Shown piece after piece: positions 1 to 10,300 of a stretch of DNA of 64,000 bases (position 1 is the stretch's first letter; the number at the start of each line of letters is the position of its first letter). The notes under the pieces are model-generated. The model was given only the letters and a program-made list of their open reading frames with translations, ran no database searches and had not been told where the DNA came from. The stretch lies in assembly GCF_047675955.1 (NCBI RefSeq), contig NC_132914.1, positions 129,372,163 through 129,436,162 on the forward strand. Direction: 5' to 3'. The position numbers and the translations under genes are program-made. This DNA comes from Chlorocebus sabaeus (taxonomy: Eukaryota; Chordata; Mammalia; Primates; Cercopithecidae).

Positions 1-24
1 CTCCTTCTCTAAGGCCTGTCATTT

Positions 25-520
25 TGTAGCAGGACGAGCCACAGACAAAACTCCTCAGATACCAGATTAAAGACGGAAGAGGTTTTTATTTGGCCGGGAG
101 CGTTGGCAGACTCGCATCTGAAGAGCCAAACTCCCTGAAAAAGAAATTCCTAGCCTTTTTAAGGGCTTAGAACTCTAAGGGGTCCACGTGAAAAAGTCAT
201 GATAGATCAAGTGCGAGGAACATGACTGGGGGCTACATACATCAGCTAACAGAGCAAAAAGTTTTACAGTGCTTTCTCATACAATGTCTGGAATTTACAG
301 ATAACACCAGTAGTTTTAGTCAGGGGTTAATATTATTATTATTATTTTAACCACCAGGGCCAGGTAGTGGTGCCAAGGTCATCTAACTATTTATCTTCCT
401 TCTGTTTCTTTCCAACTTTTTGCTTTCTCCCTTTTCTCCTGTTTTATAAACTAGGGAAAAGGGGAAGTCGGGGAGAAGCTGGGAAGGACAACAGGAGGAG
501 TGGTGTTCTCATTCCATCAT
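25..520 (-). mobile_element. Probable endogenous retroviral LTR, family not named
   Basis: Read on the minus strand, this segment has a TATAAA near 445, an AATAAA signal at 85-90 and a terminal CA (TG at 25-26 on the plus strand), spaced as in a retroviral LTR. A short ATT microsatellite lies near 330-345. No internal retroviral coding sequence is visible next to it, so it is either a solo LTR or cut by the window edge. I do not recognise the family with confidence. Confidence 0.45.
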
Positions 521-570
521 TTGAGTTCCTAGATGAATGCCCAGCAAGTCACAGTTCAGGCCCAGCAGCC

Positions 571-706
571 GACCGGCCAACAGCCAAGAGTGGCCTATGG
601 TCCGCGGCCCGCCAGCAGAGGGGCCTACCGTCCGCGGCCCGCCAGGAGAGGGCCCTACCGTCCGCAGCCCGCCAGGAGAGGGGCCTACGGTCTGCGGCCC
701 ACCAGG
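571..706. repeat. 30-bp minisatellite, about 4.5 copies
   Basis: Near-perfect 30-bp units start at 601, 631, 661 and 691 (partial). A more diverged copy lies at 571-600. The unit is GC-rich and contains CCGCGGCCC. Because 30 is a multiple of three, several overlapping frames stay open here (367-960, 533-820, 549-1058). I read these as artefacts. The next stretch, to about 1285, shows no gene or recognisable repeat. Confidence 0.85.
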
Positions 707-1285
707 AAGGCACTCTGTCTGCCATCCCCCCGTGTCTCAGGTTCCCAAGGCCATGGGGACCCTGCCAGTGCAGGCCCACATGCAGGTGGGGGCGGCTCAC
801 ACTGTGTCCCTCCCACGTGACTGATGTGCGCCTTGCTGTCATTATCCTACTTTCAAGACCCACCCCCTTCCTCCAGAGAGGTAAGGAGACGGGAGTGTGT
901 GGACAGCCCAGCCCTACACTCCACACGGAAGGTCCCTCCTCCCTATTCTGTGCTCCGTGAAGGTTGCAAAGAGCCCTCGAGGCCCAGCCACAGATGCCTG
1001 CCTGAGCCCTCAGCAGCTGGTGGCCCACCATCCTGTCGCCGGCATGGCCCTGGCACACCCCTCAGCCCCACCCCAACCCTTCCCACCTGGTCTCCACTGT
1101 CACTAACACCTCGGCCCTCCTGTTGCCCCTCCCACCTCTTCGTCTGTGTGCTCAGCTGGTGTCCTTCCCGTCGGGCAAACCGCTTCTCTACCCCTCACAT
1201 CTCTTCTCGAAACTCTGGGGAAGGCTCCAGGCCCCCGTGCCACTGTGGAAGGGCTGGGATGGGCCTGCCTGATGTGCCACAGCTG

Positions 1286-1862
1286 CCCCGGTGCCCGGTT
1301 CTCCCACCTCCCGAGTGTGCCCCGGTGCCCGCCCCTCCCACCTCCCGAGTGTGCCCGGTGCCCGCCCCTCCCACCTCCCGAGTGTGCCCACGGTGCCCGC
1401 CCCTCCCACCTCCCGAGTGTGCCACGGTGCCCGCCCCTCCCACCTCCCGAGTGTGCCCCGGTGCCCGCCCCTCCCACCTCCCGAGTGTGCCCCGGTGCCC
1501 GCCCCTCCCACCTCCCGAGTGTGCCCCGGTGCCCGCCCCTCCCACCTCCCGAGTGTGCCCCGGTGCCCGCCCCTCCCACCTCCCGAGTGTGCCCCGGTGC
1601 CCTCCCCTCCCACCTCCCGAGTGTGCCCACGGTGCCCGCCCCTCCCACCTCCCGAGTGTGCCCCGGTGCCCTCCCCTCCCACCTCCCGAGTGTGCCCCGG
1701 TGCCCGCTCCTCCCACCTCCCGTGTGTCCCAGTGCCCGCTCCCACCTCCCGTGTCCCCCGGTGCCCGCTCCTCCCCACCTCCTGAGTGTGGCCACGGTGC
1801 CCGCCCCTCCCACCTCCCGAGTGTGCCCCGGTGCCCGCTCCTCCCACCTCCCGAGTGTGGCC
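1286..1862. repeat. 34-bp minisatellite, about 17 copies
   Basis: The core GTGCCCGCCCCTCCCACCTC recurs every 33-35 bp, for example with GTGTGC at 1451 and 1485. Units toward the 3' end (1700-1790) are shortened and diverged. The array is C-rich on the plus strand. The open frames that cross it on both strands (824-1900, 1103-1870, 1195-2079) consist of the repeat and have no other coding signature. Confidence 0.92.
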
Positions 1863-1889
1863 AGGCCCACATCTCCTGTCTGTGCCCCC

Positions 1890-2935
1890 AGCGGCGCTGA
1901 GCCATTATCAATCCCCGATAAATGGCAATCATGGTGAGGTAGCCTTGTGGTCTGGGGTAAATACCAAGGTTCTTGGTTTCATGGCCAAGGAGATCGAGGT
2001 CGCAGACACACACACACACACACGAGTGAGTTTGGAGCAGACGTTTAATAAGCAAAAGGAAAGAACAGCTCTCCGTCACAGAGGGGAACTGAGTGGGTTG
2101 CCAAGTTGTAGTAAAGATGTCAAGGCTTTTTTGTTTGTTTGGTTTTTCCTGTCACCCAGGCTTGAGTGCAGTGGCGCGATCTCGGCCCACTGCAACCTCC
2201 ACCTCCCGGGTTCAAGCAAGTCTCCTGCCTCAGCCTCCTGAGGTACACGCCACCACACTCAGCTAAGTTTTGTATTTTTAGTAGAGGTGGGGTTTCACCA
2301 TGTTGGCCAGGATGGTCTTGATCTCCAGACCTTGTGATCTGCCCAACTCAACCTCCCAAAGTGCTGGGATTATAGGCGTGAGCCACCACGCCCGGCCTGT
2401 CAAGGTTTTCATAAGTGGGCTAGTGATGAGGGGCTAGAGGAGGGATGTCCTGTCCTCCCAGGGCCCAAGGATTTAGCTGGGACCAGGTGTGCTATCTGTA
2501 TAGAGAAGAGTTCCTATCAGACTCTTAGTCTGTTGCTCTGTGACGCTTTTCTGGGAGGTCTCTGGGTCTGTTCCCAGACATCTTCTTGGGGCTACAGGCA
2601 CCCCGGACAGTCTGCTTTTAGTTTCCCTATCTTAAGAGTGCCTAAAGGGAAAGGAATGTGCTTATTAGGGCCCACTGTTTTACTGGGGCCCGTTGTGTAA
2701 GGGTGAAGTTTGGCGATTACCCAGGAGACTCCCCGCTGACTCCTTCTGGGCCCGAGCTGTCTCGTCTGTGACTTACGGTCTGCTCTTTCAGCCTGCTTGT
2801 TGTTAGAGGAGAAGTAATCTTGAACTCAGAGGTTAGAAAGGGAGCTATTTTTGTTAAAAGGCAAGTTTTCTGCTGGAGACTGGCTTTACCCTACCTAAAC
2901 CCTTTCTTTCTGCCTCCTATAACAGTTGCCTTTGC
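1890..2935 (-). mobile_element. Probable old LTR retroelement, split by an Alu
   Basis: The flanks of the Alu at 2126-2397 have an AT/GC balance unlike the surrounding CpG-rich DNA and resemble antisense LTR sequence, including GTTTAATAAGC at about 2042 and an (AC)n run at about 2005-2023. The family is not identified and the outer ends are approximate. Confidence 0.35.
2126..2397 (-). mobile_element. Alu SINE (AluS-like), antisense
   Basis: This is the reverse complement of an Alu: a T-rich head, both monomers, and an end in CACGCCCGGCC. It is flanked by an 8-bp target-site duplication, TGTCAAGG, at 2118-2125 and 2398-2405. Confidence 0.95.
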
Positions 2936-3179
2936 ATTCTGCTAGCATTTGTTTGAACACAGTCCATAGGTTCAGCGGTTGCGTCTCTAATCAGCTGCCA
3001 GTCCCTGTCCCAGACATTCTTTGGATCCATGCTGAGGTCTGAATTGAGGGAGGCAGGCTGGTGTTTCCATCCTCACAACTCCAGTGAGCCAGGCATGGCC
3101 GTGTCCTGCGTCTCCCTGGTGGTTAGTGATGTTGGCATCGTCCACCTTTTTCAAACAAAGTGCTGGACTCAGAATTCAC

Positions 3180-3720
3180 ACACTGTATCCACCCAGTCCA
3201 TGGTTTTTAGTAAAAGGTTTATAGAGGTGAGCAGCCATCACCACACACAATCTAAGAACATTGTCATCATCCCCAAAACAAACCCCACCCGCTCCCGGCC
3301 ACCGTGTCCCCAGCCCCCACTCACGGCCCTGGCGCCCTTTAATCTCTGGCTGTGCCTGGGACACTCCCTACAGCTGGAGCCTTCCTTCACTTAGTGTTGG
3401 GTTTCAGGTTCATCCACGTGGTGCCTGTGCTGGTGCCTCACTCCTTTTTCTCTCCTGGTGTGGATTTCCCACGTTTTATTATCCGTTCATCAGCTGATGG
3501 ACATGTGGTTAGTTTTTAGTTTTTGGCTACTGTGAACACTGCTGCGGAGAGATTTGTGTACACGTTTCTGTGTGGACGTAGGTTTCACTGATATGCGGTG
3601 TACAAGGTGCATAGGAGGGAAGTGCTGGGTCATAAGTGACTCTGCATTTAATGTCCCAAGGCTTTGCCCAACTGTCTCCACATGTGACCTTCCCACCAGC
3701 AACACGTGAGGTGTCCACTG
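3180..3720 (+). mobile_element. L1M-type LINE fragment
   Basis: The segment carries the landmarks of old L1M 3' sequence in order: the 'gcagccatcaccac' stretch (3230), 'atcatccccaaaa' (3265), 'caggttcatccacgtgg' (3405), 'ttcatcagctgatggacat' (3486) and 'cccaccagcaacacg' (3690). It is strongly diverged. A further small piece appears at about 4908-4985. The stretch 2936-3180 shows nothing I can name. Confidence 0.7.
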
Positions 3721-3804
3721 AACAATCACAAGGTTCACAAATCTGGGGAGGAGAGCTCTCTTTTTTTTTCAAACCAGCTTCAACGCAGGTGGACCGAGCT
3801 GTTT

Positions 3805-3805
<1 letters not shown>

Positions 3806-3854
<49 letters not shown>

Positions 3855-4134
3855 AGACGGAGTCTCGCTCTGTCGCCCAGGCTGGAGTGCAGTGGCCGGA
3901 TCTCAGCTCACTGCAAGCTCCGCCTCCCGGGTTCATGCCATTCTCCTGCCTCAGCCTCCCGAGTAGCTGGGACTACAGGCGCCCGCCACCTCGCCCGGCT
4001 AGTTTTTTTGTAGTTTTAGTAGAGACGGGGTTTCACCGTGTTAGCCAGGATGGTCTCGATCTCCTGACCTCGTGATCCGCCCGCTTCGGCCTCCCAAAGT
4101 GCTGGGATTACAGGCGTGAGCCACCGCGCCCGGC
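3806..4134 (-). mobile_element. Young AluY of Old World monkey (AluYR) type, antisense
   Basis: This is a full-length antisense AluY with a T run of about 45 bases (3809-3853). A perfect 12-bp target-site duplication, CCGAGCTGTTTC, flanks it at 3794-3805 and 4135-4146. Diagnostic bases differ from the human AluY consensus: GTGGCCGGATCTCAGCTC, and CCACCTCGCCCGGCTAG in place of CCACCACGCCCGGCTAA. From memory these changes mark the cercopithecoid AluYR lineage. Confidence 0.93.
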
Positions 4135-4146
4135 CCGAGCTGTTTC

Positions 4147-6660
4147 TTAGAAAGGGTTGCACCCTGCAGGGTGGCTGTCCTGCCAGGCCGGGAAGTGGAG
4201 CCTCCGGCAGAGACACAAGCAGGCACTTCCAAAGCGAGGACGCTGTGGCAGGTGTGTGCCCAACAGCTTGGCCAGGTGCACGTGTTCAACAGGTCACAGA
4301 ACAGGTATGAATATTCACGAAAGGGGAACATGGACGTGTGTGACAGGCAAACACGCATGTTACGTGGGTCCCATCTTCACCTCGGGGTGGAGGCATCACA
4401 TTCGAATGCATTACGAATAATTAGACCGTGCATGCGAAAAGCTGAATTGGGGACGGGAAGGCACTCTGTGTGCAGCCTCCACACCAACCAGGGCCATGCA
4501 TACTTCAGTGCTCTCTGATCAGGAGGAAGTGAGCGCCGTCAGCCTTGTGTTCTGATCAGGAGAGTTACTGCCGTCAGCGTTGTGTCGTCAGGGCTGTAGT
4601 CATGGCTGGTGGAGCAGGGGTCGGTGAGTCTGCGTGTGCGAGCTGGGTAAGCTGCAGTTGCTTCAACATTCCTCGTCTTGAGGCCAGAGCTTGCTTAGCT
4701 GCTAGAGAGAAACATCTTGTGGCCTCAGAACATGGTTTATTCTGTAAGTGTGGGTGTATGACTTGAACCTCACACAGCCCAGCCTTAGGTCCTGTTTGTA
4801 ATTTGGCATCTGATTGCCATGAAGACTCTGTTCTGTCAATCTTAGGGTCCCTGTTTTAACAGAAGGTTCCGGTTTTTTGCATCTCCACCCACGCCTACCT
4901 TCAAACAGAGTATCCATCCTTGTGGGTGTGAGATGGATCTCACTGTGGTTGAGCTGCATCTCCCTGAGGAGTGGCATGGAATGCGTCTCCATGGCTGGCG
5001 GCCACTGTGCCTGGCAGTGCCCCGAAGAGAGCTTCCGTCAGGCTGAGCCCGGGGAGGGCAGGGCAGGGTTGTACCTCAAACACCACGGGCTGGTTCTGGG
5101 CTTGTTCTTGTCTGCCCTAAGTGTCCACACACTTTCAGTGGCTGGTGCTTTGCTGATGTCACCAGCCAAGCCTGCCTCACTGTGGGGTCAGCAGAAGTCA
5201 GTTCTCACTGTCTTCCTTGACCAAAAACCAGACCACATCAGTGGCGGCTATTCATATATCATAAGCGGCATTTTGATAATTCTGGGTATGTTGCTTTCTA
5301 AGAAATGAGAGAAAACCAACGTGCTGGGGAATTAGCTGATTCCAGGCTCTGCAGAGGCAGCATTTCCCGTTTCGCTGCTTTGACCCCCTCTGAGGTCCAC
5401 TCCACCTCGGGAAAATGACGGCAGTGTCAAATTCTCTGTTAAACACAGATCCATCTGTTCATCACACCCTTTAACACACAGGTTCAGCACAGCCACTGGT
5501 GACGTGTCAGACCACAGTGGCCAGTAGCAGGGGCACGTGCTTCCAGCAGGCACAGCACAAATTACTACAGCAGTGTCACCATGGTTGGCTCACAGACGCC
5601 CGTGCTGGGGGCACAGAACCCTGGGCAGCTCTGGACGCTGCAAGGCCGAGGCAGCAGCCAAAGCCCAGATGCAGCCTCCACTGGGAGGTTCCGGGCCCCA
5701 GCAGAGGCAGGGGCAGGCATGGGGAGTGGGGTGGGAGTCACCCAAGAGCTCAGCAGGGCGGCTTCCTTGACGTGCACCCCAACCAAGGGGTATCAGCACA
5801 TGCTCTAGTCGAGGAGGGTGCCCCCATTCTCATCCCCTTTGCTGTTGGACTGGGGTGGGACGTCCAGGGCTGCTGTTGCTGTTTTTACACTGGGAAGCTC
5901 CCAGGACTAGGACTGGCCCAGAAACCTGGACCCCAGGAGAAGCCTCTCATTGGATGACCACAGTAGACACTGGGAGGGCAGCTCTGTAGCCAAGGCCCCA
6001 CGTTCCAGCACGCACGAGGGTGCCTCGTGCAGCCTGCACTGAAGCTTGCCTTGTGTGGGAATATTGTGTTTATATCCCGACGAAGTGTGTGCGTGTCTAG
6101 TGTGAGGCTTCTGGTCTGAGTGCGTCCCCGTGAGCGTCCATCCTGCTCGTGGGATTTGACTTCTCATGCGTCACCTTGGCCTGTGGCTGGGGGACAAGCG
6201 AATGTAACTCGAGGTGAGCCTCAGTCTCAGGAATGTTTCCACACTGTCATTCTACTGAAGCAGGTATCTCCAGGCAAAGAAAGAACCACAGTTCACTCCT
6301 ATTTCTTTGAATATTATCATACAAGACTTTCAAAACAGAGCCTCTTTACAGACAGTGGTCCGTGTTTCCAAGGCGTGTTTTCCATGTTCACAGTGAAAAG
6401 TTTCATGCTGAGTTGACTTTACACCCAGGCGGGGGACTGGTTACAAAGTAAAATGTTGCGAACTGCACAGCTGACTTCTTTGGTCTGTGACAATGCAAGC
6501 AACTCTGCCGGACACAGGCCTGGGGAAGGGTTTACCCGCATTTCTCAGCGTTTGTTCCAAAAGCAGGACAGCCCACGTGGGTCCCTCACGTGTCAGCGTG
6601 GGACTCTGGAGCGACCTTTCAGAGGGAAGATGGTCAACACATTTGTGTTGCTCTGAGAGC
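4147..6660. other. No coding gene; possible DDX51 3' UTR
   Basis: No splice-compatible coding exon is visible. The sequence is mixed unique DNA with an L1M scrap near 4908-4985. If DDX51 uses the minus-strand AATAAA at 4736-4741, this stretch is its 3' UTR. The open frames at 4877-5308 and 5499-5957 have no recognisable domain. Confidence 0.4.
4736..4741 (-). terminator. Candidate poly(A) signal AATAAA for DDX51
   Basis: TTTATT on the plus strand reads AATAAA on the minus strand, about 2.6 kb downstream of the DDX51 stop. From memory the human gene spans about 7.7 kb, which would place its end close to this site. The closer AATAAA-like motifs at 6661-6680 are inside the TTTA tract of an Alu. 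This is inference only. Confidence 0.35.
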
Positions 6661-6982
6661 TATTTATTTATTTATTTATTTAGAGACAGAGTTTCGCTCT
6701 TGTTGCTCAGGCTGGAGTGCAATGGCATAATCTCAGCTCACCACAACCTCCACCTCCCAGGTTCAAGCCATTCTCCTGCCTCAGCTGTCCAAGTAGCTGG
6801 GATTATAGGCACCTGCCACCACACCCGGCTAATTTTGTATTTTTACAAAATACAAGACAAATAAAAGAGATGGGGTTTTTCCATGTTGGTCAGGCTGGTC
6901 TCAAACTCCTGACCTCAGGTGATCCACCCATCTTGGCCTCCCAAAGTGCTGGAATTACAGGCGCGAGCCACCACGCCCGGCC
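6661..6982 (-). mobile_element. Alu SINE (AluS/J), antisense, with a small insertion
   Basis: Antisense Alu headed by a TTTA microsatellite, with GAGAGC at both flanks (6655-6660 and 6983-6988). About 22 extra A-rich bases at 6845-6868 interrupt the right monomer. Confidence 0.93.
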
Positions 6983-7355
6983 GAGAGCCTCATTTTTAAC
7001 ATTAGCTCAAGGTTAATCCCCACAACTCTCAGCCAAAATCATGACAGGTGCCACTGTGTCTGTCTGGGAGTACTTTTCATAGTTTTACTGAGGCTTCATT
7101 GCCAGCGGCCATCCTGACCTTCAGGCCATGAAAGTGACAGGCCCTAAAGTCTCCAGTCTGGGCGTGTGCTTGAGCTTTGACGCCCAGGCTGCCTGGCGCA
7201 GAGACCACGTGCTCGAGGAGGAAGGCTGTGTCTGCTGGGGGACTCCTTTCCTCACACAGAGCATCAGTGATCAGCTCTGGAAGGAGGCTCAGGGTGGTGA
7301 GCGCGCAGTCCCTCTGGTCCTCTGGTGCAGTCCCTCGGGCCCTCCGAGCCCCGGC

Positions 7356-10300
7356 CTAGGCCGCCCTCTGCTTGTGCTCTTCCTGTGGAGGAAAGAGGAC
7401 GGTTCAGCACCACACACTCCTTCCCCTCATTGTCTGTGGGACCCTGGGCTCTGCCCGGAACGCTGAGGATGGGAAGTCCCACGCAGCAGAAGCCCGGCCC
7501 TGGCTCTGCTGACCCTCCCTGGGGCCATGCATTTCCACCACTGACGCCCGGGGGCTCTCTGTCCTTGGGCTAGAAGCTCGAGGACAACTTGTATGACCCT
7601 CTTTCCTCGTTTCCTCTTTTGTGCACACGTGGAGAAACCCTCAGAGGGTTTCGTGCCGGACACTGGTCCTCACCTTGATGGACTCCTCCAGCTGGGACAG
7701 GGCCTCCTCGTACCGAGGAACCAGGGGCTGCAGCAGCTTGCTGGAGAGCTCGTGCCGCCGCAACTCAGGTGCCCCAGCTTCAGTCAGCATCTGGAGGAAC
7801 CTCCTCTCCTGGAGGGAAGCTCATGGTGGAAGGAGGTTCTTGGGCCAGCCCCTTGTCACCCTCAGGCAGCAGAAACTCCCAAGACCCTTGCAGCCTCACC
7901 TGCACTTTCAGCAGCAGCGTGAAGGCCTGTCCAGTTTTCCCAGCACGGGCCGTCCTCCCAACCCTGGAATCAAACGAGGCTATCTCCAGCCTGGCCCCTG
8001 AGCCTTCAGGGGTCTGACAGAACGACGGCTTCTCTCCACACCAACCCCACCCACACCAGGCAGGACGGTCCCACATACAACGCCCAGGAGCTCACAAAGC
8101 CCTAGACCCCTCAATGGCGGCTGTGCCGCACTCACCGGTGCACGTAGGTTCTCAGGTACTGGGGGGCGTCATAGTTCACCACCAGCTCCACACCCTGCAC
8201 ATCGATGCCTCGGGCGGTGGCATCCGTGCTGATGAGCCTGCCGGGACACACAGCAACGTGGGCCTGCTGTGCCAGGAGCAGGGGCCGTGGCAGCACCGGC
8301 CCTGTGTGGGGTAGCTCAGGCCTTTCTGGGAAGTGGCTGCCATGGATCCAGGGCACAGGAAGCCGATTTGCAGAAGGAAGCACCCTTTAGAGGGCCCCAA
8401 GCTGACCCTGGAGTGGCACCCCACCCCACAGAGGCCCTGCCCCCAAGCTGACCCTGGAGTGGCACCCCCACCCCACAGAGGCCCTGCCCCCAAGCTGACC
8501 CTGGAGTGGCACCCCCACCCCACAGAGGCCCGCCCCTGCCCAGGGACTCACAGCTGGATCTTCCCCTGTTCAAACTGCTTCAGGATCCTCCTCCTCTGGC
8601 CAGGGCCATAGCGCGAGGAGAACTCAGCCACATCCACACCCCCAAAAGCCTGCACCAGCAAGAAGAGCCTAGGTAGAGAGAAGGCTACAGCCACGTGATG
8701 CTGGGACCAGAGGCTGCCTCTGCCATCCCCGTCCAGCTGGGGCCTCACCTGTGGGAGTTCTCTCGGGAGTTAGTGAAGCAGAGAACCCTTGAGAAGCCCA
8801 TCTCCAAGACCAGGTGCAGGACAACCAGCGGCTTAGAGCTGAGGCTGCAGGGCACGTAGTGGTGCTACAGGGACAGCAGGGGGTGGGGATGGAGGTGGGG
8901 GTTGGTTAGGGGCCCCAGGCTCCTGGCGCAACCCTCTGCCCAGCCAGTATCCCACTCACCGTGAGCCCAACAGGGAAGGCATACTTCCCCGAGTCCCCGT
9001 CCCTATCTGTATCTTCCAGGCCCCTGTGTGCCAGCCCTGTGGAGAAAAGCCGGGGCTGATGGAGGCCCAGCTGCTGCAGCTTTTCGGGGTTCTGGGTCAG
9101 AGTAGCCGAGAAAAGCAGCTTCTGCAGGGGCATCTGGGGACAGCAGGTACTGGAAGAGAAGGGGGTGTTGCTGGCACCGTGTCAGCGGCTGCCTCGAGAC
9201 TCCAGGGAACGGGATTCTTCACACTACCCACTGTAGACTACCATGGACCAGGGGCAAGGTGAGTCCAGCTCACAGAACAGAACGATGCGGTTCTGTGCAC
9301 CAGAGCTCAAGCCAGCCTTGTCTCTTGGCACTAAGAAAAGAGAGCTATACGCAGAGGCCTCTACTCAGGGGATGCCAGCACCTGGGCGGGCTGCTGGATA
9401 CCTGGCGGCTGTCACAGCCTGGGCCTGTCTTCGCTGGAGCAAGGCACAGGGGTCCGCGGGGTCCTCACTCTGGAAGGCAGCTGCCACCACCCGTGGCAGC
9501 CAGGACTGATGCATGCTGTCAATCATCCGGTCAGCCTCGTCGATGACCTGCGGGAGGCAGGGAGCCCGGGACTCGGTGGCGCGGCCCTGAGCTCAAAGCC
9601 CAGGCCTCTGGGGTGGGAACTTACCAGGAAGCGGAGCTGCTGGAGGTTGAATCCTGGGGTCTGGTCGATGTGGTCCACCAGGCGGCCGGGGGTGGCTACC
9701 ACGATGTCAGCCAAGCAGCGGAACCCATCAGCGCTACAGACCAAAGGGCGACTCGACAGAAGGAAGCTTTCTCAAGGGCTTCCGGACAGCAAGATGCTGC
9801 CTCACCCCATAGTCCCAACCCCACCCCGCATGGGAAGGGGGCAGACGGGAGCTCCTCCTCTTCACGGGAACCAGGCGGTTAAACTTGGCGGCCCCTCCTC
9901 TGCTCCTGTGGTGCCTTAGGCCACCGGCAAGGCTGAGCAAGGACACCTTGAAAACCCCACACCCTGATACAACCTACGTTTTCTGGACGAGGCTCTCCTG
10001 CTCCTTGGCCAGAGACTTCTGTCCCGTAATCAGGGAGACTCTCAGAGGTGTGGCATCCGTGTAGATGTTGAAAACTTTGCTCACCTGCAGGAGAAGTCTG
10101 TCACCGGCCTGGAGATAGCTGGTGTTCCCCCACTGCAGCAAAAAGGACCCCAGATCTAGTCTGGGTCACCCAGAGGCTGACCGCCGTGCACTAAGCAAGG
10201 AAGCAGAGGCTGGCGGTGCCACACTCCAGGTCTAGGGTCCACGTACCTGCTGAGCCAGCTCCTTGGTGGGCAGCACGACCAAGGCACGGATATGGCAGAC

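Noticed and set aside
367..1058. Overlapping open frames of 95-197 codons
   Set aside because: Sustained by the 30-bp minisatellite and GC richness; no known domain, no exon structure.
824..2079. Pro/Cys-rich and Gly-rich frames up to 358 codons
   Set aside because: They cover the 34-bp array on both strands at once.
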